Part shown: positions 1 through 5,847 of the stretch, piece by piece
Layout: each line of letters starts with the position of its first letter
How positions within the stretch are numbered: the stretch's first letter is position 1
Source of the DNA: Gemmatimonadota bacterium
Lineage (GTDB): Bacteria > Gemmatimonadota > Gemmatimonadetes > Gemmatimonadales > GWC2-71-9
Direction: 5' to 3'
Assembly: GCA_029884275.1 (NCBI GenBank)
Contig: JAOUIC010000129.1
Span: 1 to 5,847 of the forward strand
Length of the DNA stretch: 5,847 bases
Notes under the pieces: generated by a model
What the model saw: only the letters and a program-made list of their open reading frames with translations
The model's database searches: none
Told to the model about the DNA's origin: nothing
Made by a program: the position numbers and the translations under genes

Positions 1-429
1 CGGGAGCCGTGTCCCCGGCCAGTCAAGCTCCGCAGCCCCACAGAAGCGCGAGACAGCCAAAGCGACGCAGTCTCGTTTGTCCATGAGATCCAGCACGCCC
101 TCATCGTGATGCGACGAGGCACCTGCCCACCATCGGCAGGCGGCGCCGGAGGCCTGAGACACTGCTCCATTATGGCACTCGGTAACTTCTTACCGGGAAG
201 CCGGGGGAAAGCGACAGGCCTACCAGCACCACGCGCTCGGAGGCCTCGAAGTGCGTGTCCGCGATCCGGCCGCACCGCACCACCGCGAAACGGATCGGTC
301 GGTGGGCGCCTGAGGGAGCAGAGGTATGATGGGGGACTACCGCGTGAAAGAACGGGACGGCACAAGGCCACGCCTCAATCGAGCACCATGTCGGTCCGCA
401 CCCTGATCAGCCCCCTGGGCTCCGCCGCC
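1..429. other. Region with no supported gene, downstream of the operon
   Basis: No family, tRNA or rRNA pattern is recognisable. Two minus-strand frames stay open to the left edge: one from an ATG at 170 (at least 56 codons, no ribosome binding site) and one from a TAA near 192, containing EGVLDLMDKRDCVALAVSRF. Neither is convincing, although the second could be the start of a gene that continues outside. Plus-strand frame 1 is open throughout but runs on as a shadow of the nucleotidyltransferase gene. No T-run terminator is visible after the operon stop; one short perfect hairpin is listed separately. Confidence 0.5.
178..197. repeat. Short perfect hairpin downstream of the operon
   Basis: CGGTAA (180-185) and TTACCG (190-195) form a perfect 6-bp stem with a 4-nt loop, CTTC on plus and GAAG on minus. 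One G-T and one C-G pair extend it to 8 bp. It lies about 235 nt beyond the nucleotidyltransferase stop. No U-tract follows on either strand, so a Rho-independent terminator is not supported. It could be an RNA-stabilising structure or chance. Confidence 0.3.
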
Positions 430-1710
430 TCACCCTTCCCGCCGACCTGCCTTCTGTCTCTCATGCTCCGCCACCAGACGCGGGAGTTGCCCCCGCCCTG
501 CCGCCAGAGCCCGGCGCCGTCGGTACTCGGCACCGAGCAGGGACCCGTCAGCCAATCCGCTAAGATACGGCGGCAGCTTGTGCCGAATGTCGTGCGCAAT
601 CCGCCGCAAGGCTTCCCTCGTGACATGAAGGGCCGTTCGCCTCTCACCGGGGGGCCCCTTCCAGTACCACACCGTCAGCCTGTAGGCCAACCACCGGAAT
701 CTGCCGGCAAGCGACGGCTCCGCACTCACCTTCGCCAGCGTCAGTGGAAGTGCCCTGTGGGCTTCCAGCACTTGCTCGCGCGCCATTCGGTAGAGAGGAG
801 CGAACTCCTCCTGCCCCGCAGCCGTATCCGCGAATTCCAGCGGTATCCGTGCGCTCAACAGTTCCCGGGCCAGCGCCAGTGTGAGTCGGATCCAGGTGGC
901 GCCCCCGTCCCGGTTCCATCGGTCCGCCATGCCGACCCAATCGAGACCGGCTCCCGCACTCTCAGTCCACAGCGCGATGTCCAGCAGCGGCCCAAGCCCG
1001 AGTTCAAAGCGATGGTGCTCGCTGCAGTGCACCGCGAGGTGGGCGAGCATGTCTTCGGGATGGAGGACCCGCGCTTCGACCCCTCCCAGCCGGGCAGTGA
1101 CGCACCGGTTCCACGCACCTTCGGCCCAACCCGACGCTACCACCGCCATCGACTGCACCACACCGTGGAGCTCCAGCACCAGATGACCGCCCGCCATCGG
1201 CAGTTCCAGCACTCGGGTCGGCGCCAGCTCCGCGCGATAGGCCGCGGGGCTCCTCAACTCCCGCAGGGAGGGAAACCGCAACCCTGCCTCGAGCAGGGCG
1301 CTGGTCCCGGCATCGAGATACTCCGGACGGGTCCAGAGATCGAGGTCCCCCATGGGACGCAGCGAGGGATCTGGATAGGCGAGGTGCGCCAGCGCCATCC
1401 CCTTCAGCACAACGAAGGGGACCCCTGCGCTGTCAAGCGCCTGCGCCGCTCGGATCAGGAGACCCTGCTGCCCGATGTGCCGGATCGCCGCACTGCGGCG
1501 GATCGACTCTAGCGACTGGAGCACCTCACGGGGCAACCCTGTCTGCTCTACCAATTGAGGAAGTCGATAGGCCAGATACGGATGCAGCCCGCGCGGAGCG
1601 ACTCCGAGCAATTCCCCCCAGGCGGTGTGGGAGATACCCGCGGGAAGAGGAGCTGCGCCCCCCTCGCCGCGGCGAAGGAGGCGAAGCAGCAGTTCCTGGA
1701 CGCGAGTCAT
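430..1710 (-). CDS. Uncharacterised nucleotidyltransferase family protein (NTP_transf_5 type)
   Basis: The product is 426 aa. The signature of PF14907 is clear: VVLKGMALAHLAYPDPSLRP at 100-119, then MGDLDLWTR, where G121, D122 and D124 form the GDxD metal site of a minimal polymerase-beta-like nucleotidyltransferase. ELH at 180-182 stands where a third carboxylate/His motif is expected, and HPEDMLAHLAVH (217-228) matches the helical C-terminal region of the family. Known: members recur in cassettes with HprK-like kinases, PqqD-like chaperones and S24/S26-like proteins; the acceptor of the presumed nucleotide transfer is unknown. The start at 1710 was chosen because it forms ATGA with the upstream stop and leaves a family-like N-terminus. 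An ATG at 1908 would add 66 low-complexity residues fully inside the peptidase-like gene. Probably the last gene of the operon: no minus-strand gene is supported between it and the left edge. Confidence 0.88.
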   Translation of the reverse strand: MTRVQELLLRLLRRGEGGAAPLPAGISHTAWGELLGVAPRGLHPYLAYRLPQLVEQTGLPREVLQSLESIRRSAAIRHIGQQGLLIRAAQALDSAGVPFVVLKGMALAHLAYPDPSLRPMGDLDLWTRPEYLDAGTSALLEAGLRFPSLRELRSPAAYRAELAPTRVLELPMAGGHLVLELHGVVQSMAVVASGWAEGAWNRCVTARLGGVEARVLHPEDMLAHLAVHCSEHHRFELGLGPLLDIALWTESAGAGLDWVGMADRWNRDGGATWIRLTLALARELLSARIPLEFADTAAGQEEFAPLYRMAREQVLEAHRALPLTLAKVSAEPSLAGRFRWLAYRLTVWYWKGPPGERRTALHVTREALRRIAHDIRHKLPPYLSGLADGSLLGAEYRRRRALAAGRGQLPRLVAEHERQKAGRREG

Positions 1711-2234
1711 GGGGAGCCCGGCGATGGGGCCCGCGGCCGACGGCGGTGTGCCGCGCGCAGCAGCAGCCGCGAGATTCCTGCGGACGCCGCGACACTCACC
1801 CTTGCAGAGACCTGGATGAGGAGCAGCAGCAGGCCCGCCGTGAACTTTCGGCCGGGGCTCATGGCGGGAGCGGCCGGCACGGGACACCACGACCCCCCGT
1901 CGAACCACTCCGTCACCTCGCCGAGGACACGTTCGGCCTCAACCGGGCCGTCTGAGACCACGGTCCCGTCCCCTCGAGTGAAGAATACCGTCTGCCCGCC
2001 CCGTCCCTTCGTGACGGCCACCACCCGGTGGCCCACCAGTCTCCCCGGGATGATGAACGCCATGACCATCCCGGGTCGGTAGCTTTCCTCGGCATGGCAG
2101 CTGATCCGGATCCGGGTGGCATCGGGGAGCGTGCGGCCCATGCTGGAGCCACGGATCTCGGACTCGATGACAGCGCCCGCCCGCCGGAGCAGTGGCGCCA
2201 GCGTGAGGCCCCGATCAGGCGGAGGTTCAGTCAT
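1707..2234 (-). CDS. S24/S26 signal-peptidase-like protein with C-terminal membrane segment
   Basis: The product is 175 aa. RGSSMGRTLPDAT (28-40) matches the signal peptidase box GxSMxPTL around the nucleophile serine (S31), with R34 in the usual proline place. VGHRVVAV (67-74) puts a histidine (H69) where bacterial SPase I has lysine, as in the S26B/SipW/ER type. FFTRGD (85-89) and LGEVTEW (104-110) match later boxes. Classical signal peptidases are anchored at the N-terminus. Here the N-terminus is hydrophilic and the only membrane-like stretch is C-terminal (about 131-158), followed by the basic tail AAHRRRPR. Known context: S24/S26-like proteins of this sort accompany HprK-like and nucleotidyltransferase genes, with unproven activity. 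The start at 2234 lies 24 nt after the hydroxylase stop, with GGGGGTGG about 9 nt upstream. The stop overlaps the next start as ATGA. Confidence 0.78.
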   Translation of the reverse strand: MTEPPPDRGLTLAPLLRRAGAVIESEIRGSSMGRTLPDATRIRISCHAEESYRPGMVMAFIIPGRLVGHRVVAVTKGRGGQTVFFTRGDGTVVSDGPVEAERVLGEVTEWFDGGSWCPVPAAPAMSPGRKFTAGLLLLLIQVSARVSVAASAGISRLLLRAAHRRRPRAPSPGSP

Positions 2235-2258
2235 TGGAGCGGACCACCCCCTGCTCTC

Positions 2259-3143
2259 TCAGGATCGGGCGGCGTGGCTCTCGGATGAGGGCACGGACGC
2301 AGGCCGGCGCCGCCACTGCCAAAGGAGGCGAAAGGGAGTGAACAGCTGGCTGCCGATGGTCTCGCGGATCCCGGCTCCCTCCACCCCGAAGGTGGTTGGC
2401 CGCGCCTGCTCCGGGACGGCGGTGCCGAAGAGGTAGTCCCAGCAGCTGAACAGGAACCCGAAGTTCGCGTTGGCGTGCTCGGGCAGGCGCGAGTGGTGGA
2501 AGGCGTGGAACCGGGGGCCCACCAGGACGCGCTGCAACGGGCCGAAACGCCAGTCGAGCTGGGCGTGCTGGAGGACTGCGATGCAGGTGATCAGCGTCGC
2601 GAGCGGCATCCACCCCCGCGTGGGCACGCCGAGCACCAGGTTGAAGATGAAGAAGTAGAGGATCACGTCCATGCTCAGGTTCTCCAGCGGATGACGCCGG
2701 GAGGCCGTGAGCGCGGTCATCTGTTCCTGCGAGTGGTGGATGCTGTGGAACGCCCACAGGAACGGTACCGCGTGCTGCAGCCGGTGCCACCAGTAGGTAA
2801 CGAAATCGCCTCCGACCCAGAACAGCGCCAGCCCGATGGGCCAGGGCACAAGTTCGCCCAGGTTCAGCCGGAGAAAATCGAGCCTCGGCCCGATCGCGTT
2901 GGTTACCGCCGCCAGCAGCAGCACGGAGTAGAATCCGCCCTTGTAGAAGAGCGTATACAGCACGTCGATCGCAAAGTTCCTGGAACGATAGCGCCCGGGG
3001 TCGGCGCCGGCGCGAGTCTCGAACAGGTAGATCGTCAGGACGAAGGCGCTGTAGACCAGGATGGCGTACACGGTGGATTTCGCCAGCTGCTCCAGATGCG
3101 CCATCGCGGCAATCTCGGCCAGGCGGCTCGTGACGTCAGCCAT
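2259..3143 (-). CDS. Fatty acid hydroxylase/sterol desaturase family membrane di-iron protein
   Basis: The product is 294 aa. The histidine boxes of the PF04116 superfamily are all present: HRLQH (H120, H124), HSIHH (H133, H136, H137) and HAFHH (H213, H216, H217), with supporting histidines at H151 and H193. The family C-terminal sequence near WDYLFGT (235-241) follows. Hydrophobic segments lie at about 24-41, 68-82, 100-117, 158-173 and 178-192, as expected for an enzyme whose His-bound di-iron centre faces the cytoplasm. Known members use O2 and an electron donor to hydroxylate or desaturate sterols, sphingoid bases, carotenoids or fatty acids; the substrate here cannot be read from sequence. 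The start at 3143 follows GGGGGAG (3153-3147) and overlaps the end of copy B by 8 nt. An in-frame ATG at 3308 would add 55 Arg-rich residues inside copy B and was rejected. No ferredoxin or reductase gene is visible nearby. Confidence 0.9.
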   Translation of the reverse strand: MADVTSRLAEIAAMAHLEQLAKSTVYAILVYSAFVLTIYLFETRAGADPGRYRSRNFAIDVLYTLFYKGGFYSVLLLAAVTNAIGPRLDFLRLNLGELVPWPIGLALFWVGGDFVTYWWHRLQHAVPFLWAFHSIHHSQEQMTALTASRRHPLENLSMDVILYFFIFNLVLGVPTRGWMPLATLITCIAVLQHAQLDWRFGPLQRVLVGPRFHAFHHSRLPEHANANFGFLFSCWDYLFGTAVPEQARPTTFGVEGAGIRETIGSQLFTPFRLLWQWRRRPASVPSSESHAARS

Positions 3144-3927
3144 GGACTCCCCCACCGGTCGCTCGCTCGCGCACCGCTGCCCGGCGCGCGTCGGACATCC
3201 TGACCGCTGCTTCCACCTCCTCCGGGGAGAAACCCGCCTCGAGCCGGGCGTCCACGGCAATGCCGTACTTCTCGACCTCGGTCCCGCCGCCGGCGAAGAT
3301 CCGCGCAAACGCCCGCGCCGCCTGAGTCAGCGCCCGGGCGATGACCATCGCGGTCCGCGGGGCCTTGGCCATCTGGTCCCTGACCAAATCGTTGCCCAGG
3401 CGGATATGGCAGACCTCGTCGGCCTGCTGAGCGTCGTACATGTCGGCCAGTTCGTGGTCCCCGGCCTGACGCGCCTCGTCGCGCGCGTAGGTCGCCGCGT
3501 CGAGGCCGTCGGCCTCGAAGCTCCGGTTCTGGATCGCCAGCCGCCCCACCAACGAGTCGATCCGGCCGAGGATCCGGTACTGGAAGTTCATCACCGGATA
3601 CTGGCCGAGATGGCCGCCGCGCGCCTCGAGCAGTCGCCGATAGCTGAGCACGTGCCGCGCCTCGTCGGCGCACTGCCGCGCCAGTCCCTTCCGCACCCGC
3701 CAGTCGGCGTCCGGGAATTCCGCCAGGCTCCGCGCGGCGTTTTCCATGACGCAGGCCTCCTCGTTCATCTGGCGGTGGAAGAACTCCCGCTGCTTGTCGC
3801 GGTGACCGTCGGGCAGGTTCACCATCTCGGCCCAGACGTCCACCACGGTGAAGCGATCGTCACGGGCCGGGCCCTCGCCGAAGAGGGCGGGGTCCAGGCG
3901 GGATGGCGCGGCAGTCGAGTCGGTCAT
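3136..3927 (-). CDS. Ferritin-like (DUF455-type) putative di-iron protein, copy B
   Basis: The product is 263 aa with the same architecture as copy A. The two align without a gap from residue 26 (FTVV in both) to about residue 180, with about 42% identity by hand count. All candidate ligands fall at identical numbers: E57, E62, E89 and H92 (DEARH), E138 (NRSFEAD), E171 and H174 (DEVCH). Known of the fold: two carboxylate/ExxH pairs bind two irons that activate oxygen or oxidise iron. The C-terminus carries SPEEVEAAVRMSDARRAAV, a helical segment comparable to the tail of copy A. A cysteine beside the fourth-helix pair (C173) is absent in copy A, which has T173. The start at 3927 is supported by a well-spaced GGGGAG. 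The stop lies 8 nt inside the membrane hydroxylase gene, so translation of the two is probably coupled. The specific reaction and substrate are unknown. Confidence 0.86.
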   Translation of the reverse strand: MTDSTAAPSRLDPALFGEGPARDDRFTVVDVWAEMVNLPDGHRDKQREFFHRQMNEEACVMENAARSLAEFPDADWRVRKGLARQCADEARHVLSYRRLLEARGGHLGQYPVMNFQYRILGRIDSLVGRLAIQNRSFEADGLDAATYARDEARQAGDHELADMYDAQQADEVCHIRLGNDLVRDQMAKAPRTAMVIARALTQAARAFARIFAGGGTEVEKYGIAVDARLEAGFSPEEVEAAVRMSDARRAAVRERATGGGVHG

Positions 3928-3931
3928 CGAT

Positions 3932-4741
3932 TCACTCCCCGAGACTGCCGGCCGGGAGAATCGAGCGGAACCCGGCCTGCTTCAGCACCTCGGTGATCTC
4001 CTCCTCGGTGAACTCCGCCTCACGGCGGTCCTCGACGTTCACCGCCGGCGCCTGCCGCCGCTCCTCGGTCCATTCGACGCCCACCGCGTTGACGTCTCCC
4101 GGTTTCGGTGCGAGCTGCTGGTTGACCCGGCCGAGGAACCGCACCGCCATCGCCACCTTGAGCAGCACCCGCGGGTCCTGCTCGGTCAGCCGCTTGATCC
4201 AGCGGTTGGCGAACCGCACATGGGTGATCTCGTCCGCCAGGATCCCCTCCAGCATGTCGGCGGTGACGTCGTCCCCCGCCTCGCGCCAGCGGTTCCGGAG
4301 CGTGCCGAGGATGTCGATCAGCCCCGCCTCGAAGGTGCGGTTCTGCACCGCCAGCCGGCCGGGCAGGTCCTCGAGCATGAGGGTGACGCCCCATTCGAAA
4401 TTGGCGATGGGGAACTCGCCCTTGAATCCGTCCAGCTCGCGGAGCCGCTGCAGCAGCAGGTTGGCGTGGCGGGACTCGTCGGACACCTGCCGTGCCAGCG
4501 CCATGCGGAGGTCCCAGGGCGTGTCGGGGAAGTCCACCAGACAGCGCGCCGCGATCTCCATGGCGCCCGATTCGTTGTTCATGTGGCGGTGCAGCCGCTC
4601 CCGCCGCGAGATCGGCGACATGTCGGGCCAGTCCTGCATCTCCGCGTCGGTCTGGACCACGGTGAAACAGGGCTCCCGCGCCGGGTCGCGCCGGAGCACG
4701 ACCCCGCCAACGACCTTGGTCTCCCCCTGAGCGGCGATCAT
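3932..4741 (-). CDS. Ferritin-like (DUF455-type) putative di-iron protein, copy A
   Basis: The product is 269 aa and looks like a soluble four-helix ferritin-like protein, most similar in my judgement to DUF455 (PF04305). Probable di-iron ligands are E57 or E62 (NNES..ME, helix A), the ExxH of DESRH (E89, H92), E138 (NRTFEAG, helix C) and the ExxH of DEITH (E171, H174). Relatives include iron-oxygen enzymes such as the tRNA hydroxylase MiaE, but DUF455 proteins themselves have no firmly established reaction. The last 60 or so residues are an acidic tail (VEWTEERR, then EFTEEEITEVLKQAGF), which resembles a small helical module. The start is the ATG at 4741, forming ATGA with the upstream stop. 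An in-frame ATG at 4825 would add 28 Arg-rich residues inside the previous gene and was rejected. The next gene, 4 nt downstream, is a gapless paralogue, so the pair probably works as a heterodimer or on one pathway. Confidence 0.85.
   Translation of the reverse strand: MIAAQGETKVVGGVVLRRDPAREPCFTVVQTDAEMQDWPDMSPISRRERLHRHMNNESGAMEIAARCLVDFPDTPWDLRMALARQVSDESRHANLLLQRLRELDGFKGEFPIANFEWGVTLMLEDLPGRLAVQNRTFEAGLIDILGTLRNRWREAGDDVTADMLEGILADEITHVRFANRWIKRLTEQDPRVLLKVAMAVRFLGRVNQQLAPKPGDVNAVGVEWTEERRQAPAVNVEDRREAEFTEEEITEVLKQAGFRSILPAGSLGE
3935..3940 (-). promoter_or_regulatory. Ribosome binding site for ferritin-like copy B
   Basis: GGGGAG overlaps the last codon of copy A and sits 7 nt before the ATG at 3927. 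This is the best-placed Shine-Dalgarno sequence in the window, and it supports that start. Confidence 0.65.
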
Positions 4742-5298
4742 ACGGCCGCCGAGGTCCGGGCCGGGGACCGGTCGGTAACGAATTCTCGCTCGGCGGCGGC
4801 CAGCGCCGCGATCCGGGTTGCCCATCCGGCATCGAGCGGCTTCAGGTCGGCTCGCTGGGCAGCGAAGGCGATCCGATCTCCCTTGAGCCGGGGCAGGTCA
4901 AACAGGATCCGCTCGATGATCCGGACGCTCGGCTCGTCGTTGAGCTGATCGGTCTCGGCGAGGTAACCGCGATAGCGCCTTTCGAGATCGGGAAGGAATC
5001 CATCGTAGAATCCGGCAACCCGCTCCAGCGTCCCTGGGGCGGAGGCCACCGCCTCGAGCACCTTGAAGTAGCCAGCCGCCGGCCGCAGGGAATACTGCGC
5101 CGCGGCCCGGAGTTCCCCGGTGCGCCGCCCGAGCTGGTCGGCATGCTGGGCGAAGTCCCAGACGTGGCGACCGAACAGCACCTTGGCCTCCAGTTCCGGC
5201 GTGGTGGGCACCCACCGGGCCAGCGTCTCCATGAGGTAGACCGAAATGAACCGGAAGGTGCCGATCCGGTCGGCCTTCTGTCTGATCGTGAGCCCCAT
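4738..5298 (-). CDS. Degenerate ferritin-like protein, paralogue of the two downstream genes
   Basis: The product is 186 aa, soluble and mainly helical, and I recognise no named family directly. By hand it aligns with the downstream ferritin-like protein. M23-E24 and A27-R28 match M61-E62 and A65-R66. The stretch R44..L63 matches R84..L103, sharing R44, V46, D48, H52, A53, L56, R59, E62 and L63. F97 and G100 match F137 and G140. E129, I131, L132 and D134 match E165, I167, L168 and D170. On this alignment four of the six probable iron ligands are replaced (E to F49, E to Y98, E to L135, H to L138), and only E24 and H52 remain. It may therefore be a structural partner or scaffold rather than an oxidase. 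Two ATGs stand in tandem (5301 and 5298). GGAGG lies 1 nt from the first and 4 nt from the second, so the second was chosen. The stop overlaps the next start as ATGA. The reading frame is solid; the fold assignment is inference. Confidence 0.82.
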   Translation of the reverse strand: MGLTIRQKADRIGTFRFISVYLMETLARWVPTTPELEAKVLFGRHVWDFAQHADQLGRRTGELRAAAQYSLRPAAGYFKVLEAVASAPGTLERVAGFYDGFLPDLERRYRGYLAETDQLNDEPSVRIIERILFDLPRLKGDRIAFAAQRADLKPLDAGWATRIAALAAAEREFVTDRSPARTSAAV

Positions 5299-5847
5299 CA
5301 TTCCTCCAGTAATTGCTCCAGCAGGACAGCCGTCTCGTCCGGGTCGCCGGCCTCGAGAGTCCAGCATCGCGTCCGGGTGACGATCGAAAACAGGTCACGC
5401 GCGCGCCGGAGCGGGTTGGCGCCCCACATCGTGGCACCCAGCGGCGTCAGCCGGCCCAGTTGCTCGCGACCGGCAGGCGCGGTTTGCAGGCGCGGCCGGG
5501 GTCCGAATCCCTGCAGGAAGACGATATCCCGGAGCGGCGTGGCAGGGGCGGCGCGACCCGGAAAGAGTTCGGCCGCATATGCCCGCCGCCGCTCGGTGCC
5601 ATCGGGAAACGGCTCGTACGGCGCCCCGACCCGTTCGAGCGCCAGCCCGACATCCCTGGCCCGCGCTCCGTCGCGAACGGCGAGCGAGCGGCGCACTGGA
5701 ACCAGCTCGAGGGAGCCGACCCGGACCCCCGCCATCTCGTCTCCCAGAAAATCGTGTCCCCGGGCGGCGAGGGCAAGCGAAATCGTGGTCTTGCCGCTCC
5801 CCTTTGGCCCGACCAGCAGCAGGCCGTGACCGCGGATCCCGATCGAG
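5298..5847 (-). CDS. HPr-kinase-like P-loop kinase, 5' end outside window
   Basis: The last 182 residues are visible and the N-terminus lies beyond the right edge. The frame opens at the edge and reaches a P-loop within about 13 residues: GPKGSGKTT preceded by the hydrophobic strand GLLLV. About 20 residues later comes FLGDEMAGV, in the place of the Walker B-like acidic motif of HPr kinase/phosphorylase and its relatives. The short distance between the two motifs and the small beta-rich remainder fit the HprK C-terminal fold rather than an ABC or AAA ATPase. Known for the family: HprK phosphorylates a serine on HPr, whereas HprK-related proteins in nucleotidyltransferase/PqqD cassettes have no proven substrate. 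The typical HprK C-terminal signature cannot be recognised clearly, so this is probably an HprK-related protein rather than true HprK. Its TGA overlaps the start of the next gene (TGATG), so it is probably an upstream member of the operon. Confidence 0.8.
   Translation of the reverse strand, partial: SIGIRGHGLLLVGPKGSGKTTISLALAARGHDFLGDEMAGVRVGSLELVPVRRSLAVRDGARARDVGLALERVGAPYEPFPDGTERRRAYAAELFPGRAAPATPLRDIVFLQGFGPRPRLQTAPAGREQLGRLTPLGATMWGANPLRRARDLFSIVTRTRCWTLEAGDPDETAVLLEQLLEE
5303..5307 (-). promoter_or_regulatory. Ribosome binding site for the 186-aa gene
   Basis: GGAGG lies inside the last codons of the kinase-like gene. It is only 1 nt from the ATG at 5301 but 4 nt from the ATG at 5298, so it favours the second start. 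The kinase stop codon TGA (5300-5298) shares its last base with that start, which suggests translational coupling. Confidence 0.6.

Noticed and set aside
122..140. Hairpin CCTGCC/GGCAGG as a terminator
   Set aside because: The stem is only 6 bp with a 7-nt loop and no T-run follows on either strand; such pairings are common by chance at this GC content.
106..1512. 468-aa plus-strand open frame
   Set aside because: It is antisense to the nucleotidyltransferase gene, with Arg/Pro-rich low-quality sequence and no recognisable motif. It is the usual GC-rich shadow of a real minus-strand gene.
1711..1908. 66-residue N-terminal extension of the nucleotidyltransferase
   Set aside because: It lies fully inside the peptidase-like gene and is Arg/Ala/Pro-rich. 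The ATG at 1710 makes an ATGA coupling and begins a sensible protein.
3144..3308. 55-residue N-terminal extension of the membrane hydroxylase
   Set aside because: It is out-of-frame sequence of ferritin-like copy B, rich in Arg and Ser. The ATG at 3143 has a Shine-Dalgarno sequence and starts an ordinary N-terminus.
4020..4832. 270-aa minus-strand open frame in another phase
   Set aside because: It overlaps ferritin-like copy A almost entirely and is Gly/Ala/Pro/Arg-rich with no motif, whereas copy A has conserved ligands and a paralogue.
3848..4948. 366-aa plus-strand open frame (and a similar 311-aa one at 3061-3996)
   Set aside because: Both run antisense across two or more clear minus-strand genes and their junctions, show no family motif, and are explained by high GC at third codon positions.
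1..5847. CRISPR arrays, insertion sequences, tRNA or rRNA genes
   Set aside because: No regularly spaced repeats, no transposase motifs, no terminal inverted repeats and no tRNA or rRNA signatures were seen.

Overview
This is a high-GC (roughly two-thirds G+C by eye), gene-dense bacterial window. All seven convincing genes lie on the minus strand and read from the right edge toward the left. The lineage cannot be fixed from sequence alone. The GC-rich third codon positions and the gene families would suit a soil or sediment phylum such as Gemmatimonadota, Acidobacteriota or a proteobacterium, but that is a guess.

Layout in order of transcription: (1) an HPr-kinase-like P-loop protein whose 5' end is cut off by the right edge (5298-5847); (2) a 186-aa protein that aligns with the next two genes but appears to have lost most of its metal ligands (4738-5298); (3) and (4) two tandem ferritin-like, DUF455-type putative di-iron proteins that align with each other without gaps (3932-4741 and 3136-3927); (5) an integral-membrane fatty acid hydroxylase/sterol desaturase family protein with a full histidine-box set (2259-3143); (6) a small S24/S26 signal-peptidase-like protein with a Ser/His pair and a C-terminal membrane segment (1707-2234); (7) an uncharacterised nucleotidyltransferase of the NTP_transf_5 type (430-1710). 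The junctions are TGATG, ATGA, a 4-nt gap, an 8-nt overlap, a 24-nt gap and ATGA. That is the pattern of a single translationally coupled operon. Positions 1-429 hold no gene I can support.

The kinase-like, S24/S26-like and nucleotidyltransferase families recur together, often with a PqqD-like chaperone, in poorly understood peptide-modification-like cassettes (the 'HPr-rel-A' type systems, from memory). What stands out here is the insertion, between the kinase and the peptidase, of a block of four predicted di-iron-fold proteins: two apparently intact soluble ones, one degenerate soluble one and one membrane hydroxylase. A reasonable inference is an iron-dependent oxidation module, acting on a lipid or a peptide, joined to the HprK/nucleotidyltransferase/peptidase cassette. 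The substrate is not visible, and no precursor peptide or PqqD-like gene lies inside the window.
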